Assembly: GCA_964388965.1 (NCBI GenBank)
Contig: CAYMCP010000028.1
Coordinates: forward strand, 1-37,699
DNA: 37,699 nt
Direction of reading: 5' to 3'
Origin: Albibeggiatoa sp964388965
GTDB taxonomy: Bacteria; Pseudomonadota; Gammaproteobacteria; Beggiatoales; Beggiatoaceae
Positions within the stretch are counted from its first letter, which is position 1. Every line of letters starts with the position of its first letter. The notes beneath the pieces are model-generated. The model made no database searches. It saw only the letters and a list, made by a program, of their open reading frames with translations, and was not told the DNA's origin. Positions 1 to 8,493 of this stretch are shown here, in pieces. The translations under genes were made by a program, and so were the position numbers.

Positions 1-120
1 GTATTGATAGTTTAGGAGATTGGCTTGATTCTATGAGAAGTTTGAATAACACCTTACTGATTCCTTATGTCTATTTCCCAATGCGATGAGTGCAGCAGTA
101 TCAACAAAAATTGATTCCAT
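1..120 (-). pseudogene. PIN-domain toxin, 5' part, frame broken
   Basis: The minus-strand frame beginning with ATG at 118-120 reads MESIFVDTAALIALGN, which resembles the first strand and first catalytic aspartate of PIN-domain ribonucleases of VapC type. The frame then meets a TAG at 31-33 after only 29 codons. An adjacent frame stays open to the window edge (KVLFKLLIES and on), so a one- or two-base indel near 33-60 is likely, either genuine decay or an assembly error. It starts one base after the stop of the antitoxin gene (122-364), the usual antitoxin-toxin order. Known for the family: PIN toxins cleave RNA using a cluster of acidic residues, and only the first of these is visible here. 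The rest lies outside the window. Confidence 0.6.
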
Positions 121-121
121 T

Positions 122-364
122 TTATTTCTCAGTACCATACAAATAATGGTCATGATGCCGTGCAAAATCAGAAATGCCTGTATTTATACTGGGTAAATCT
201 ACATCAGGATTAGACCAAGGATCATTTTCAACGTTATACGATTCTTTCACAGGTGTTTTATTGGATAAAGATTGGGTAACTAGCTTTGCTACAAATTCGT
301 TAAAGTTTGGTATGGTTTGCAGTTCAGTGGCTAAATGGTCAGGTAATTCAATTGTTAGTTGCAT
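122..364 (-). CDS. Putative antitoxin of a PIN toxin pair
   Basis: An 80-residue protein preceded by a strong ribosome-binding site (AAGGAG, seven bases before the ATG). The N-terminus MQLTIELPDHLATELQ looks like the short strand plus helix of a small antitoxin or DNA-binding dimer. The C-terminus is acidic and then aromatic/histidine-rich (DFARHHDHYLYG), a tail that could wrap a toxin. The gene follows an XRE regulator by three bases and precedes a PIN-domain start by one base, so three genes form a tight minus-strand operon. Its role as antitoxin is inferred mainly from this context. I do not assign it to a named antitoxin family. Confidence 0.6.
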   Translation of the reverse strand: MQLTIELPDHLATELQTIPNFNEFVAKLVTQSLSNKTPVKESYNVENDPWSNPDVDLPSINTGISDFARHHDHYLYGTEK

Positions 365-367
365 GTT

Positions 368-751
368 TTACTCCTTATTTTGCTTCAACAACGCATTAAT
401 TTCTTTTAATTGCTCAATTTGTTGTTCAAGGCTTTTAATACGTTGGTCTTTTTCTTTTAATAACAATTGGGCTTTTTCTAATTCATATTGATGTGTTGTA
501 AAAGAGGTTTTCTTAACTTCAACTCTGGCATTTTGCAAAATAGGTTGATTATTATCTCCTCCAAAATAAAACGTATTTTTCTCAGCAAAATTCAATAATT
601 CCAATAAATCTACTTCAAACACTTCAGCAATATTTTCTAATCTGGATATTTTTACATCTGTCTCACCACGTTCAATATTAGCGTATCCACTGACTGACAT
701 TTGTAATTTATCTGCGACTTCTTCTTGAGACCAACCTTTTAATTGACGCAT
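368..751 (-). CDS. XRE-family HTH regulator, start codon uncertain
   Basis: A 127-residue protein with a Cro/C1-type helix-turn-helix at about residues 5-50 (SQEEVADKLQMSVSGYANIE) and a predicted C-terminal coiled coil (about 85-127, rich in K, E, Q and L). The HTH lacks its usual first helix because the ATG at 749-751 falls inside the domain. In the same frame upstream the codons read TTA AAT GAA AAA ATC CGT TTT, i.e. LNEKIRF, the expected missing helix, directly after a stop codon. The normal start therefore seems to have been lost (TTA where an ATG might be expected), or initiation is non-standard. It leads the operon with the antitoxin and PIN toxin and probably autoregulates it. A truncated paralogous copy lies at 3,321-3,420. 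Confidence 0.7.
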   Translation of the reverse strand: MRQLKGWSQEEVADKLQMSVSGYANIERGETDVKISRLENIAEVFEVDLLELLNFAEKNTFYFGGDNNQPILQNARVEVKKTSFTTHQYELEKAQLLLKEKDQRIKSLEQQIEQLKEINALLKQNKE

Positions 752-882
752 AAAACGGATTTTTTCATTTAATTATCGTTACTCTCACTATCGAAATCGT
801 TAGTTTAACGCTCTGGTTATATCAAAATAAATTGATTAATCTCTACATTCTACTACGAAATTCATAGTTAAGGAGAAATTTT

Positions 883-1754
883 ATGTTCAGATTATTTTCT
901 GCGCTTATTTTATTGTGTATAGCGCAACTGAGTTTTGCTGCAACTGATTTGCTAAATTTAGCAAATTTAGGAGAAGTACACCAAGCTATGCAGAAGGAGC
1001 TGTCACAGGCATGGTTGAACAAACTGGAGTGAAATATCTCACAGCAGCTCCTAACAGTTCTGGTAAATTGAAATATCCCATTAATTTATCTGGTGATTTT
1101 GAAGTGGAGTTTCAAATTTATAAGAGTTATTCTCGAATTGATTTTGAGCTTTATTTAACAGCAGATGAACGCCACATTAAAATTACAACTGGATATTATG
1201 ACTTTGATTTTAAAATGGGAACCGACTCACAAAATGCTGATAAAGATCAGAGCAAGGCGTTTGCCGATAAAAAAACTAATAAATACAGACTTTCCGTCTC
1301 CAATAATGTAGCAAAAATATACATTAATGACGTTTATTCTACCAAAGTTAGCTTAACACCAGGCCTGACTTACACCCAGCTACTTGTTTCTGGGATAGAA
1401 GCAAAAGACGCACTTTACTCCCTCACCCTCAGCAGCAATGCGGGTACTGTAGGTGATAACACTGGCACAACTACTCCAGAGACACAAATAAATTTTGAAA
1501 AAGGCAAACAAGCAGGCATCCAACAATGTGTAAGTAATCCTAGCTCTTGTGGAATTAGCGTAACAACGGGTACGACAACAACGGTTACTGGAGATTGCGT
1601 TGCTAGCTATAATGCTGGTACGGGTGCGTTAAATATTCCTTGCATCAATGTCCCTGGTGCTTTTGGTCAACTTGAAATGTATGATATATGGCTAAACCAA
1701 ATAAGTGGCTCACTTAATTTTGAACTAGATTTAAATCGAGTGACTGCTAAATAG
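883..1754 (+). pseudogene. Secreted protein of unknown function, frameshifted after the signal peptide
   Basis: An ATG at 883, preceded by AAGGAG, opens a clear signal peptide (MFRLFSALILLCIAQLSFA, then cleavage) followed by LLNLANLGE. That frame ends at a TGA at 1,030. The long downstream frame (SYAEGAVTG, then residues to 1,754) has no ribosome-binding site or secretion signal of its own. The two frames differ by what one missing base near 975-980 would cause, giving GE-x-TPSYAEG. The mature part has a beta-rich, LamG/concanavalin-like character at about residues 40-180. It ends with a low-complexity linker and the motif GKQAGIQQC...SSCGI, with two cysteines. The deletion could be genuine inactivation or a sequencing error. 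A terminator follows directly. Function not recognised. Confidence 0.6.
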
Positions 1755-1782
1755 TTCAGTTTTTTTAGATTTAAATTCATAG

Positions 1783-1814
1783 CCTCTGCATCCAAATGAT
1801 GTACGAGGTTTTTT
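1783..1814 (+). terminator. Rho-independent terminator
   Basis: The sequence CCTC-TGCATC, a short AAAT loop, then GATGTA-C-GAGG forms a ten-pair hairpin with one bulged base and one G-T pair. It is followed immediately by six T residues. It sits 29 bases after the stop of the secreted-protein gene and would end its transcript. Confidence 0.75.
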
Positions 1815-1905
1815 ATTGTTTGCTTTTATTTGAATTGTCACTTGACAACTTTTATTTTTAAACCTAAACTCAAACCACAAGGTTAAATTACGCCAAGGAT
1901 GGTGA

Positions 1906-2151
1906 ATGGTGCCCAGAAAAAAACACCCTAAATCTGAAATTGAAAAGGCACTTCAATATGCTGAAGAACATGAGTGGCGAATAGAAGTTGGTGGTTCTCA
2001 TGCTTGGGGTAAAATATATTGTCCATACAATGATAGTGAGTGTCGTTGTGGTGAATATTGTATTCAAAGTATATGGAGTACGCCTCGAAATGCAGCTAAC
2101 CACGCCAAGAAAATCAGAAAAGTAGTTGATAAGTGCGTCAGACGAGAGTAA
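1906..2151 (+). CDS. HicA-like small toxin candidate
   Basis: An 81-residue basic protein with a start at 1,906 closely preceded by AAGGATGGTGA. The central motif GGSHAWGKIYCPY resembles the conserved glycine-serine-histidine strand of HicA mRNA interferases, in which the histidine is catalytic. It is followed by paired cysteines (CRCGEYC) that could bind a metal or form disulfides, which ordinary HicA proteins lack. The C-terminus (NAANHAKKIRKVVDKC) is a basic helix. The next gene starts six bases after its stop and encodes an HTH protein, the toxin-antitoxin order of hicAB. The pair is inferred to be a HicAB-type variant; RNA cleavage is not shown. Confidence 0.6.
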   Translation: MVPRKKHPKSEIEKALQYAEEHEWRIEVGGSHAWGKIYCPYNDSECRCGEYCIQSIWSTPRNAANHAKKIRKVVDKCVRRE

Positions 2152-2156
2152 AAAAC

Positions 2157-2681
2157 ATGAAAGAATATGAATTCACCCTCAAATTCAAATTACCAGATAA
2201 TTCGCAAAACCCAGAAATCTATATTGATAGCTTATATGAAAATAATTGTGATGATGCTTTAGTTGGTATCGGTTTACGAGGTCGTATTGCTTTAGATTTT
2301 ACACGGGAAGCAAATAATGCTTTAGATGCCATTGTCAGTGCAATTCAAGATGTAAAAGCAGCAATTCCTGGTGTCCAACTCATCGAAGCAACGCCTGATA
2401 TTGTCGGTGCAACTGATATTGCTGATTTATTAGGTGTTTCTCGACAAAATATCAGACAGCTTGCTTTAAGTCATAAAACAACTTTTCCAACGCCTATCCA
2501 TGAAGGCAAGCTAACCTTGTGGCATTTGTCTAATATCTTAGATTGGTTTAAAGAAAAGCAAACCTATCAATTCGATGAGTCTTTATCTGAAATAGCAACT
2601 GTTAATATGCAACTTAACATTGCTAAAGAAATGAAAAAACTCGATAAATCAATTAGTTTTAAATTAACAGAAGCTATTTAA
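2157..2681 (+). CDS. HTH antitoxin candidate paired with the HicA-like toxin
   Basis: A 174-residue protein starting at ATG 2,157; an upstream in-frame ATG at 2,133 overlaps the previous gene and is less likely. Residues about 1-75 (EYEFTLKFKLP...ALDFTREANNALDAI) suggest a HicB-like strand-helix domain. Residues about 83-125 hold an excisionase/MerR-like helix-turn-helix (ATDIADLLGVSRQNIRQL) followed by a wing with FPTPIHEGKLTLWHLSNI. The remaining tail is helical. The layout of a toxin-binding domain followed by a DNA-binding domain fits an autoregulating antitoxin. It lies six bases downstream of the GSH-motif gene and is probably cotranscribed and translationally linked with it. Confidence 0.6.
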   Translation: MKEYEFTLKFKLPDNSQNPEIYIDSLYENNCDDALVGIGLRGRIALDFTREANNALDAIVSAIQDVKAAIPGVQLIEATPDIVGATDIADLLGVSRQNIRQLALSHKTTFPTPIHEGKLTLWHLSNILDWFKEKQTYQFDESLSEIATVNMQLNIAKEMKKLDKSISFKLTEAI

Positions 2682-2711
2682 TGTGAGGTCTAAACACTGC
2701 CAGGTCCTTAA

Positions 2712-3311
2712 TTACAGCCTGAGCATTTCAACTAGAATTGCAACAATTTTCTTAGCATCGCTTATGTAATATATGTCCTTATCGATGTAAGCTGTATTTT
2801 GTTGAAGTTTAATAAATTTCCACTCGTCACCTGTTGTTACGATGCCGTATATACATGTAACATCATGATTTTCCATTTGATTATAAAGCTGTGCCGCATA
2901 CATTTCAGCAATACATTGACCTAAACCTGCAACAATATTTTCATTTTTAGCTTCAACAATTGTGACGATGGGAACGTCTAAATAAAATTGTTCAGGTGAT
3001 GCGCTAATAATATAGTCACAAAATCCATTTAAGCCTTTTTCCTTATCTACATTAAAATCAATACCTGAAAATAAGCTGATTTTATCAAATAAGAGCTGTT
3101 TAATTTCAAGTAAGATATTGATAATAATGAGTTCTGAACGTGCTTTTTCAGTATTAATCGCCAAAGCCAAAGGCACGTTTCTTTTTAAAGTGCTTGTCAA
3201 ATAATCGCTGAGTTCAACTGCTTGAATATCAGGAAATAGAAATGTGTTTTCAACAGTATTGAGATTAAAGTCTGTTTTGACCTTTTTTAGAGTAAAATCG
3301 CTGTATGCCAT
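2712..3311 (-). CDS. PD-(D/E)XK-like protein of unknown function
   Basis: A 199-residue protein. Residues about 58-70 (EKARSELIIINIL) start a helix with an acidic residue. Residues about 94-103 contain NGFCDYIIS, and about 115-124 contain VTIVEAKNENI. An acidic helix, then D, then E-x-K on a strand is the catalytic pattern of PD-(D/E)XK nucleases. The region after it (GLGQCIAEMYAAQLYN) is a helix with the glutamine often seen after the E-x-K strand. The C-terminus (GIVTTGDEWKFIKL) is typical of small relatives seen in cyanobacteria and sulfur bacteria. It lacks a recognisable DNA-binding or methylase partner, so it may be a solitary element-derived nuclease. Function unknown. Confidence 0.55.
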   Translation of the reverse strand: MAYSDFTLKKVKTDFNLNTVENTFLFPDIQAVELSDYLTSTLKRNVPLALAINTEKARSELIIINILLEIKQLLFDKISLFSGIDFNVDKEKGLNGFCDYIISASPEQFYLDVPIVTIVEAKNENIVAGLGQCIAEMYAAQLYNQMENHDVTCIYGIVTTGDEWKFIKLQQNTAYIDKDIYYISDAKKIVAILVEMLRL

Positions 3312-3320
3312 ATAAACTTC

Positions 3321-3420
3321 CTAAATATTTTCTAATCTGGATATTTTCATATCAGTTTCGCCGCGTTCAATATTAGCATAACCACTGACTGACATTTGTA
3401 ATTTATCTGCTGTTTCTTCC
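3321..3420 (-). pseudogene. Truncated second copy of the XRE HTH gene
   Basis: The minus strand encodes ETADKLQMSVSGYANIER and on to MKISRLENI, nearly the same as residues 10-41 of the intact regulator at 368-751. The DNA of the two copies matches by eye at roughly 80-85 percent over about 95 bases, so this is a diverged paralogue rather than a fresh duplication. Both ends are cut: the C-terminal half is missing at 3,321, and upstream of 3,420 the frame runs into unrelated sequence. It is in the same orientation as the intact gene, so the two copies form direct repeats around the genes between them. Confidence 0.75.
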
Positions 3421-3876
3421 TTAATACCTTCGCCAAAGGTCGGCAAAAAAGAGCAATTAGGGTAAAAAGTAAAAATTACAAGTTCACAACTTTTTATCAG
3501 CCAATTGCTCAAGAAAGGCTAAGCAGGAAGTAGTTGATAAACCAGAGAGAAAGGCTGAAAGACCGAAAGGGAGCTGTAATAAAAATAGTAAAAATATCCA
3601 GTATACTTTAAAATCTCTTCCTGATTTCGCTGATGATAATTTTATATCTCAAATCACTAACCAATGTGCGCGGTTAGGTAGAATCCATAACCCCGTTATG
3701 CAAGTTTACTGGCGAGGATATTGACTGTATTAAAACAATTTAAACAAACCCAATTTTCACACCTGCTTAATTTACATAAAAATCACTTATTTATAATTCT
3801 CAACTCTCTTCTATTTCTCATTATTCTAAATCATGATAGGATTTGCGTTGTTAAACTGTTACTTTGGGATACTGCT
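3421..3876. other. Gene-poor stretch with an unrecognised reading-frame fragment
   Basis: An inverted pair GAGCAATT (3,449-3,456) / AATTGCTC (3,503-3,510) spans a short AT-rich segment. From about 3,505 to 3,723 the plus strand stays open without a credible start and ends with TGA. It reads PERKAERPKGSCNKN and then NQCARLGRIHNPVMQVYWRGY. The basic PKGS-NKN patch is typical of DNA-binding linkers in transposase-like proteins, but I cannot name a family. I see no promoter I would defend for the following gene. Confidence 0.35.
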
Positions 3877-6800
3877 ATGCAACTTAGAAAATTGGGCTTT
3901 CTACTGCTCTTTATGATTATGCTTCCTATCATTTCGCAAGTCCAAGCACAAACTGAATTAGAAGTTATTACAGAGTTATCAGAACCTACGACCAATACAC
4001 AACATTTTCAGCAACAATTAGAGCAAATGCTCAGTGATTCAGAGGTGACGCAAACCGCATTGCAAATGATTCGTGCACAATTTGACCGATTGGAACAAAT
4101 TCAAAATGATTTAAAAGCGGATTATGCTGCACAACTGGAAAAAATGGAAAATGTAGCCGCTACCAAATTAACCGCGTTACAGCAGACACAAGCAGAATTA
4201 GAAGCTAAATATCAATCAAAAGCGGAACTGGAAGCCGAACTAGAGGCTAAATGCAATCAAAAAGTAGCTGCTGTAGAGCAAGAAGCAGATTTACATTTAG
4301 TTGAAGCAATGCAAGCTAATGAAGATTTAACGATTGCTTATGAGAAACGTTTAGAAGAACTGAAAACTGATCAACAAGCATTAACAGATAAGTTACGCAA
4401 AGAATTGGAAATTGAGCAACAAGAGAAATTTGAGCGTTTGAGCAATCAATTGAAAAATAATGAAAAACGCTTACGTGATACAGAAATGCGTCTAGTTGAA
4501 ACTTTGCAAGAATTGGAGGCATTGAAACAAAATCAGCAAATTGAGTGCAAAAATAAATTAGATGAAGTACGGCATGAAAATACGCTTTTAAAACAACAAT
4601 ATGAAATTCAACTTCAAGCACAACAGCAAAAATATGGTGTGTTAGAAAAAACATTGCAGCAGAAACAACAAGCCCTAGACGACGCACAGGAGCAGCAACG
4701 CGAATTAAAATCACATCATGCTAAGGCTATTCAGCGTGTACAGTTGGGAATAGAGCAGGAAGTAAAACAGCGTACTGATGAATTATTTGAGCAGTTGAAG
4801 ACAGAACGTGAACAAAAACAAGATTGGGAAAAAAAATATAGTGAATTAAAAAAGTTATGGCTTGGCACAGAACAAGCTTTGGAAAAAACACAGAGTCAAT
4901 TGGCAAGTTCACAAAGTCAATTTGAGCAAAGTCAACAGCAATTGCAAGACGCTCAACAGCAATTAAAAACAACGCNNNNNNNNNNNNNNNNNNNNNNNNN
5001 NNNNNNNNNNNNNNNNNNNNNNNNNNNNNNNNNNNNNNNNNNNNNNNNNNNNNNNNNNNNNNNNNNNNNNNNNNNGAGATTCTTTAGAAATAGAGAAAAA
5101 ACAAGCTGTTAGTTTTCGTGAACAGTTAGAAACAGTGCAGCAGCAATTAGAAGCAACGCGAGATTCTTTAGAAATAGAGAAAAAACAAGCTGTTAGTTTT
5201 CGTGAACAGTTAGAGATGGCGCAACAACAAATTGAAGCCTTAAACGTAGAATTAGCAACACCTAAATGTGACGGTTTAGTGGAGTGTGAGCAAAAATTGG
5301 CAAAATTGCAAAATGAAGAGGTTGTGCGTTTAAAAGCAGAAAAGCAACATTTAATTGATTATTATCAAAATATTTTGCAACAAAAACAACAAGAAGCAAA
5401 GATTATGCAGCAAGCATTAGTCGAAAAGTTGCAAAACAATATGGATTTAGTATCACCGATGTCTGCAACTACTGATACGGTTGAGCGCGATTGTCAAGAT
5501 CAGTTCAAGCATCTGGAATTACAGAGTAAAACTGTACAGCAAGCGTTGGCTAGTCAATTACATCAAACGCAATTAGCAAATCGTCATCAACAACAGCAAT
5601 TATATGATATGCAAATGAAATTACAGCAATTACAAGTGCAATGTGGTATTGAGGTGGAAACTTGGGAATCAGCAATGCAATCGTTTAATGTTCCATTATT
5701 GGTTGATTCCGATCAAATTGCGCAGTTAAAACAGGATTATAAACATCAGCTTCAATTGTTGCAGCAACAACATGAAGCACGTTTACAGGCTGTATTGCAA
5801 GCTAAACGAGCAACTCAGCAGTCTTATGAATTGCAATTACAACAAACTCAGGATTTATTACAACAAGCTAAAACTAAGTTGTCACAATTACTTGATAAAA
5901 AAGCAGAAAATTTGACTTTAGAGCAGTTGCGTGAGGAATATTCGGCAAAAATTGAACATTTGAATGAAACCGTTGAAAAACTAAAAAAACAACAGTTAGA
6001 GCAACTAGAAAAACAGTCAGATCAAGTTGAGCAGTTAGAACAACAATTGCGGGATTCGCAACAGGAATTAGAGCAAACAACTCAGCAGTTACAACAAGCT
6101 CAATTGTTAGAAAAAAATTTACGTGAGGAATACAATGCGAAACAACGTGAGATGCAACAACAGTTTGCGGCAACTTTGGAAGAGCGTGATGATGTTGAAT
6201 TAGGTTATGCGCAGGCTTTGGAGGAAACAAAAGCGCAAGTTACTTCTTTGCAGCAGGAGTTGGAAACCAGTAAGGATGAGATGAGGCAGTTGTATCAAAC
6301 GATTCAGTTAAAACATCAGGCGCAAGTTGAGGAGTTGTTAGAGCAATTAAAGCAGTCGCAACAAACTTTGGTCACACAGCAAGAAAAATTGCAAAAAACA
6401 CAGGCTAAATTGCAAGAAGCACATTCATTAAGTGATAATTTACATTTACAACATGAGTCGGCATTGCAAAAATTACAGCAAAAATCGTATCAAGAGCAAC
6501 AAAATTTGTTGGCAGCACAGACTGCATTGCGTGAAGGTTACGCTGAACTACAACAAAAATATGATCAAGAAATCAGTGCGTTAAAGCAGCAATTGGCTCA
6601 TGCAGAGCAAGTATTGATAACTAAACAACAGCAGTTGGTCGATAGTAAACAAATTCAGCAGCAACAGCAGCAAAAATTACAAACGACGGAACAGCAATTA
6701 CGGGTTTTACGTCAGGAGTTGGTAAATGGTGATAACCAATTTAATAAGGTTATTGCTGATTTGGAGATGCGTTTAACTACTTTGCAAACCGATCATGAAA

Positions 6801-8398
6801 ATTTACAAAAACAACGTGATGGTGAAATTGTTGAATTTGAGCAGCAAAAGCAGGATTTAGNNNNNNNNNNNNNNNNNNNNNNNNNNNNNNNNNNNNNNNN
6901 NNNNNNNNNNNNNNNNNNNNNNNNNNNNNNNNNNNNNNNNNNNNNNNNNNNNNNNNNNNNTACTGAACTGACAGCAGAAAATCAGCAGCTTTTGCAAAAG
7001 TATGCGCAGTTACAGGATGTACATCAAAGTTTGCAAATCGATCATGAAAGTTTGCAAAAACAACGTGATGGTGAAATTGTTGAATTTGAGCAGCAAAAGC
7101 AGGATTTAGATACGCAATTAGCTGATTTGCAAGCTAAATCTACTGAACTGACAGCAGAAAATCAGCAGCTTTTGCAAAAGTATGCGCAGTTACAGAATAT
7201 ACATCAAACATTACAAAATAAGCATGATAAACAAGTTGTTATAATGCAATCTACTGAGCGTAACCATATAAAACGCATAAAGGAGACTGAGGCAGAAATT
7301 GCTACGTTAAAAGGGCAAGTAGAAACTTTACAGTCCTCGCTTAAAACAAAAATGCAACAGTTGGATGATGCTGAATATAAAATTGCCCAATATGCGCAAA
7401 AAATTCATAATTTGGAAGATGCCTTAGTTAAAACAAAATTAACGAAAAAATCTTTATTACAACAGGCTGAAGCATTGCAAAAAAATCAATTATTGCGTTT
7501 AGATGAAAGCCAATCTGATTTAGTGCAGGCGCAGCAAGAAATAGCAAATTTGCAAACGCAGTTGCTGGCAAGTCAACAAACCGCGCAACAACTAGAAATT
7601 CAAGTTGTACAATTGGCTGAAACAAAACAACAATTGGAAACTCTACAAGCAGAATCGGCAGAAAATCAACGTCTGTTGCAACAAGAGCATCAAAAATTAT
7701 TCGCTCAATCTACTCAGCTTACACAAACCGCAACGCAATTACAGCAACAAATTCAACAACTTGAATCTGCTTTAGCTCAGAGTGAGCAACAACAGCAGAC
7801 TTTGCAAGATCAATTGAAAATCGCACAGCAGGAAACGCAAGATTTACAACAACATTATGAGCAACAAATCGCTGGAATGGTGCAGCAAGCAGAGGCTTCA
7901 GGTCAACTTATTTCGCGTTTACAACAACAAATGCAGCTAACTGTAGATAATCAAACTGATTTGCAAAATGATTATGATAAGCAACTTGCAGAATTGCAAC
8001 AAAAATTGTATAAAGCACAAACTTTAGCACAAAAAGCAGAAAAACAGTTGACAGAAAAACAACAGGCTTATGCTGAATTAGAAAAGCAATTTTCGCAGTC
8101 TCAAACAGAGTTGAATAGGCTACAAATGTTGGAAGCCCAATATTATCAAGAAATTACACTCAAAGAACGCCAATTAGATTTACAAAAACAAGAATTTGAG
8201 CAGAAAATGCAAGTTTTGCGTAAAAACCAACCTGAAAGTCTACCAGATGCAATCACACAAGTATTTCAAAATCAATGGCGTAGCATGAATGAAAAATGTA
8301 TGAATGAATTGCAGAAAACTAAATCTGAATTGGAGTCTGCACGTCAGGCAATTAAAATGTTTTGGACTGGTACAAAAGCTATGGAACAATCGCAGTAA
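3877..8398 (+). CDS. Giant periplasmic or secreted glutamine-rich coiled-coil protein (two assembly gaps)
   Basis: An ATG at 3,877 opens a signal peptide (basic MQLRKLG, a hydrophobic stretch, QVQAQ cleavage site); an in-frame TTG at 3,721 is less likely. About 1,440 residues are visible. Nearly all are heptad-like coiled coil rich in Q, E, L, A and K, with no globular domain. Tandem repeats occur: a 28-residue unit (RDSLEIEKKQAVSFREQLE) around 5,076-5,230 and a 60-residue unit (from HESLQKQRDGEIVEFEQQ) around 6,800-7,200. Runs of N interrupt both arrays, so true length is unknown. Six or so scattered cysteines are present. A motif W-x-G-T-x-x-A-x-E occurs at about residue 328 and again in the last 16 residues. 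It is probably a long structural rod or tether in the envelope; no enzyme function is indicated. Confidence 0.75.
4976..5075. other. Assembly gap inside the 84-bp tandem repeat
   Basis: A run of exactly 100 N, the usual placeholder for unknown length. The bases before it (ACAACGC) would join those after it (GAGATTC) in the same way as in the intact repeat junction around 5,153-5,166, with the frame preserved. The missing sequence is therefore most simply a whole number of 84-bp units. Confidence 0.85.
5076..5230 (+). repeat. 84-bp tandem repeat (28 residues)
   Basis: The sequence starting GAGATTCTTTAGAAATAG at 5,076 recurs at 5,160 with near identity for about 60 bases. The period of 84 bp encodes 28 residues, exactly four coiled-coil heptads, so copy number can change without disturbing the coiled coil. 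The left end of the array lies in the gap at 4,976-5,075. Confidence 0.85.
6800..7215 (+). repeat. 180-bp tandem repeat (60 residues)
   Basis: TACTGAACTGACAGCAGAAA occurs at 6,961 and again at 7,141. The block coding for LQKQRDGEIVEFEQQKQDL occurs before the gap (from about 6,807) and again from about 7,050. The period is 180 bp, 60 residues, and the copies are nearly identical, pointing to recent duplication or concerted evolution. The 100-N gap lies in the first unit. Confidence 0.85.
6861..6960. other. Assembly gap inside the 180-bp tandem repeat
   Basis: A run of exactly 100 N. The intact downstream copy has 31 bases between the same two flanks (GGATTTAG and TACTGAACTG). The real insert is therefore predicted to be 31 bp plus a multiple of 180 bp. 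The frame happens to be kept across the placeholder because 100 and 31 leave the same remainder on division by three. Confidence 0.85.
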
Positions 8399-8493
8399 CT
8401 ATCTGTTCATAGTGTGAAAAATAAAAATTGATAATCAGAAATCGTAAATTTGTGGCACTATGCTACATTAAGCTAAAAACGGATAGTTAAGTT

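Noticed and set aside
3721..3876. A TTG start adding 52 residues to the coiled-coil protein
   Set aside because: The extension would bury the clear signal peptide that begins at the ATG at 3,877.
5874..6230. Long minus-strand frames within the coiled-coil gene
   Set aside because: They mirror the repetitive CAA/GAA/TTA codons of the plus-strand gene and show no start signals or domains.
6800..7215. Regular repeats that might suggest CRISPR
   Set aside because: Units are 180 bp and directly adjacent without spacers, and they are in frame with a coiled-coil protein.
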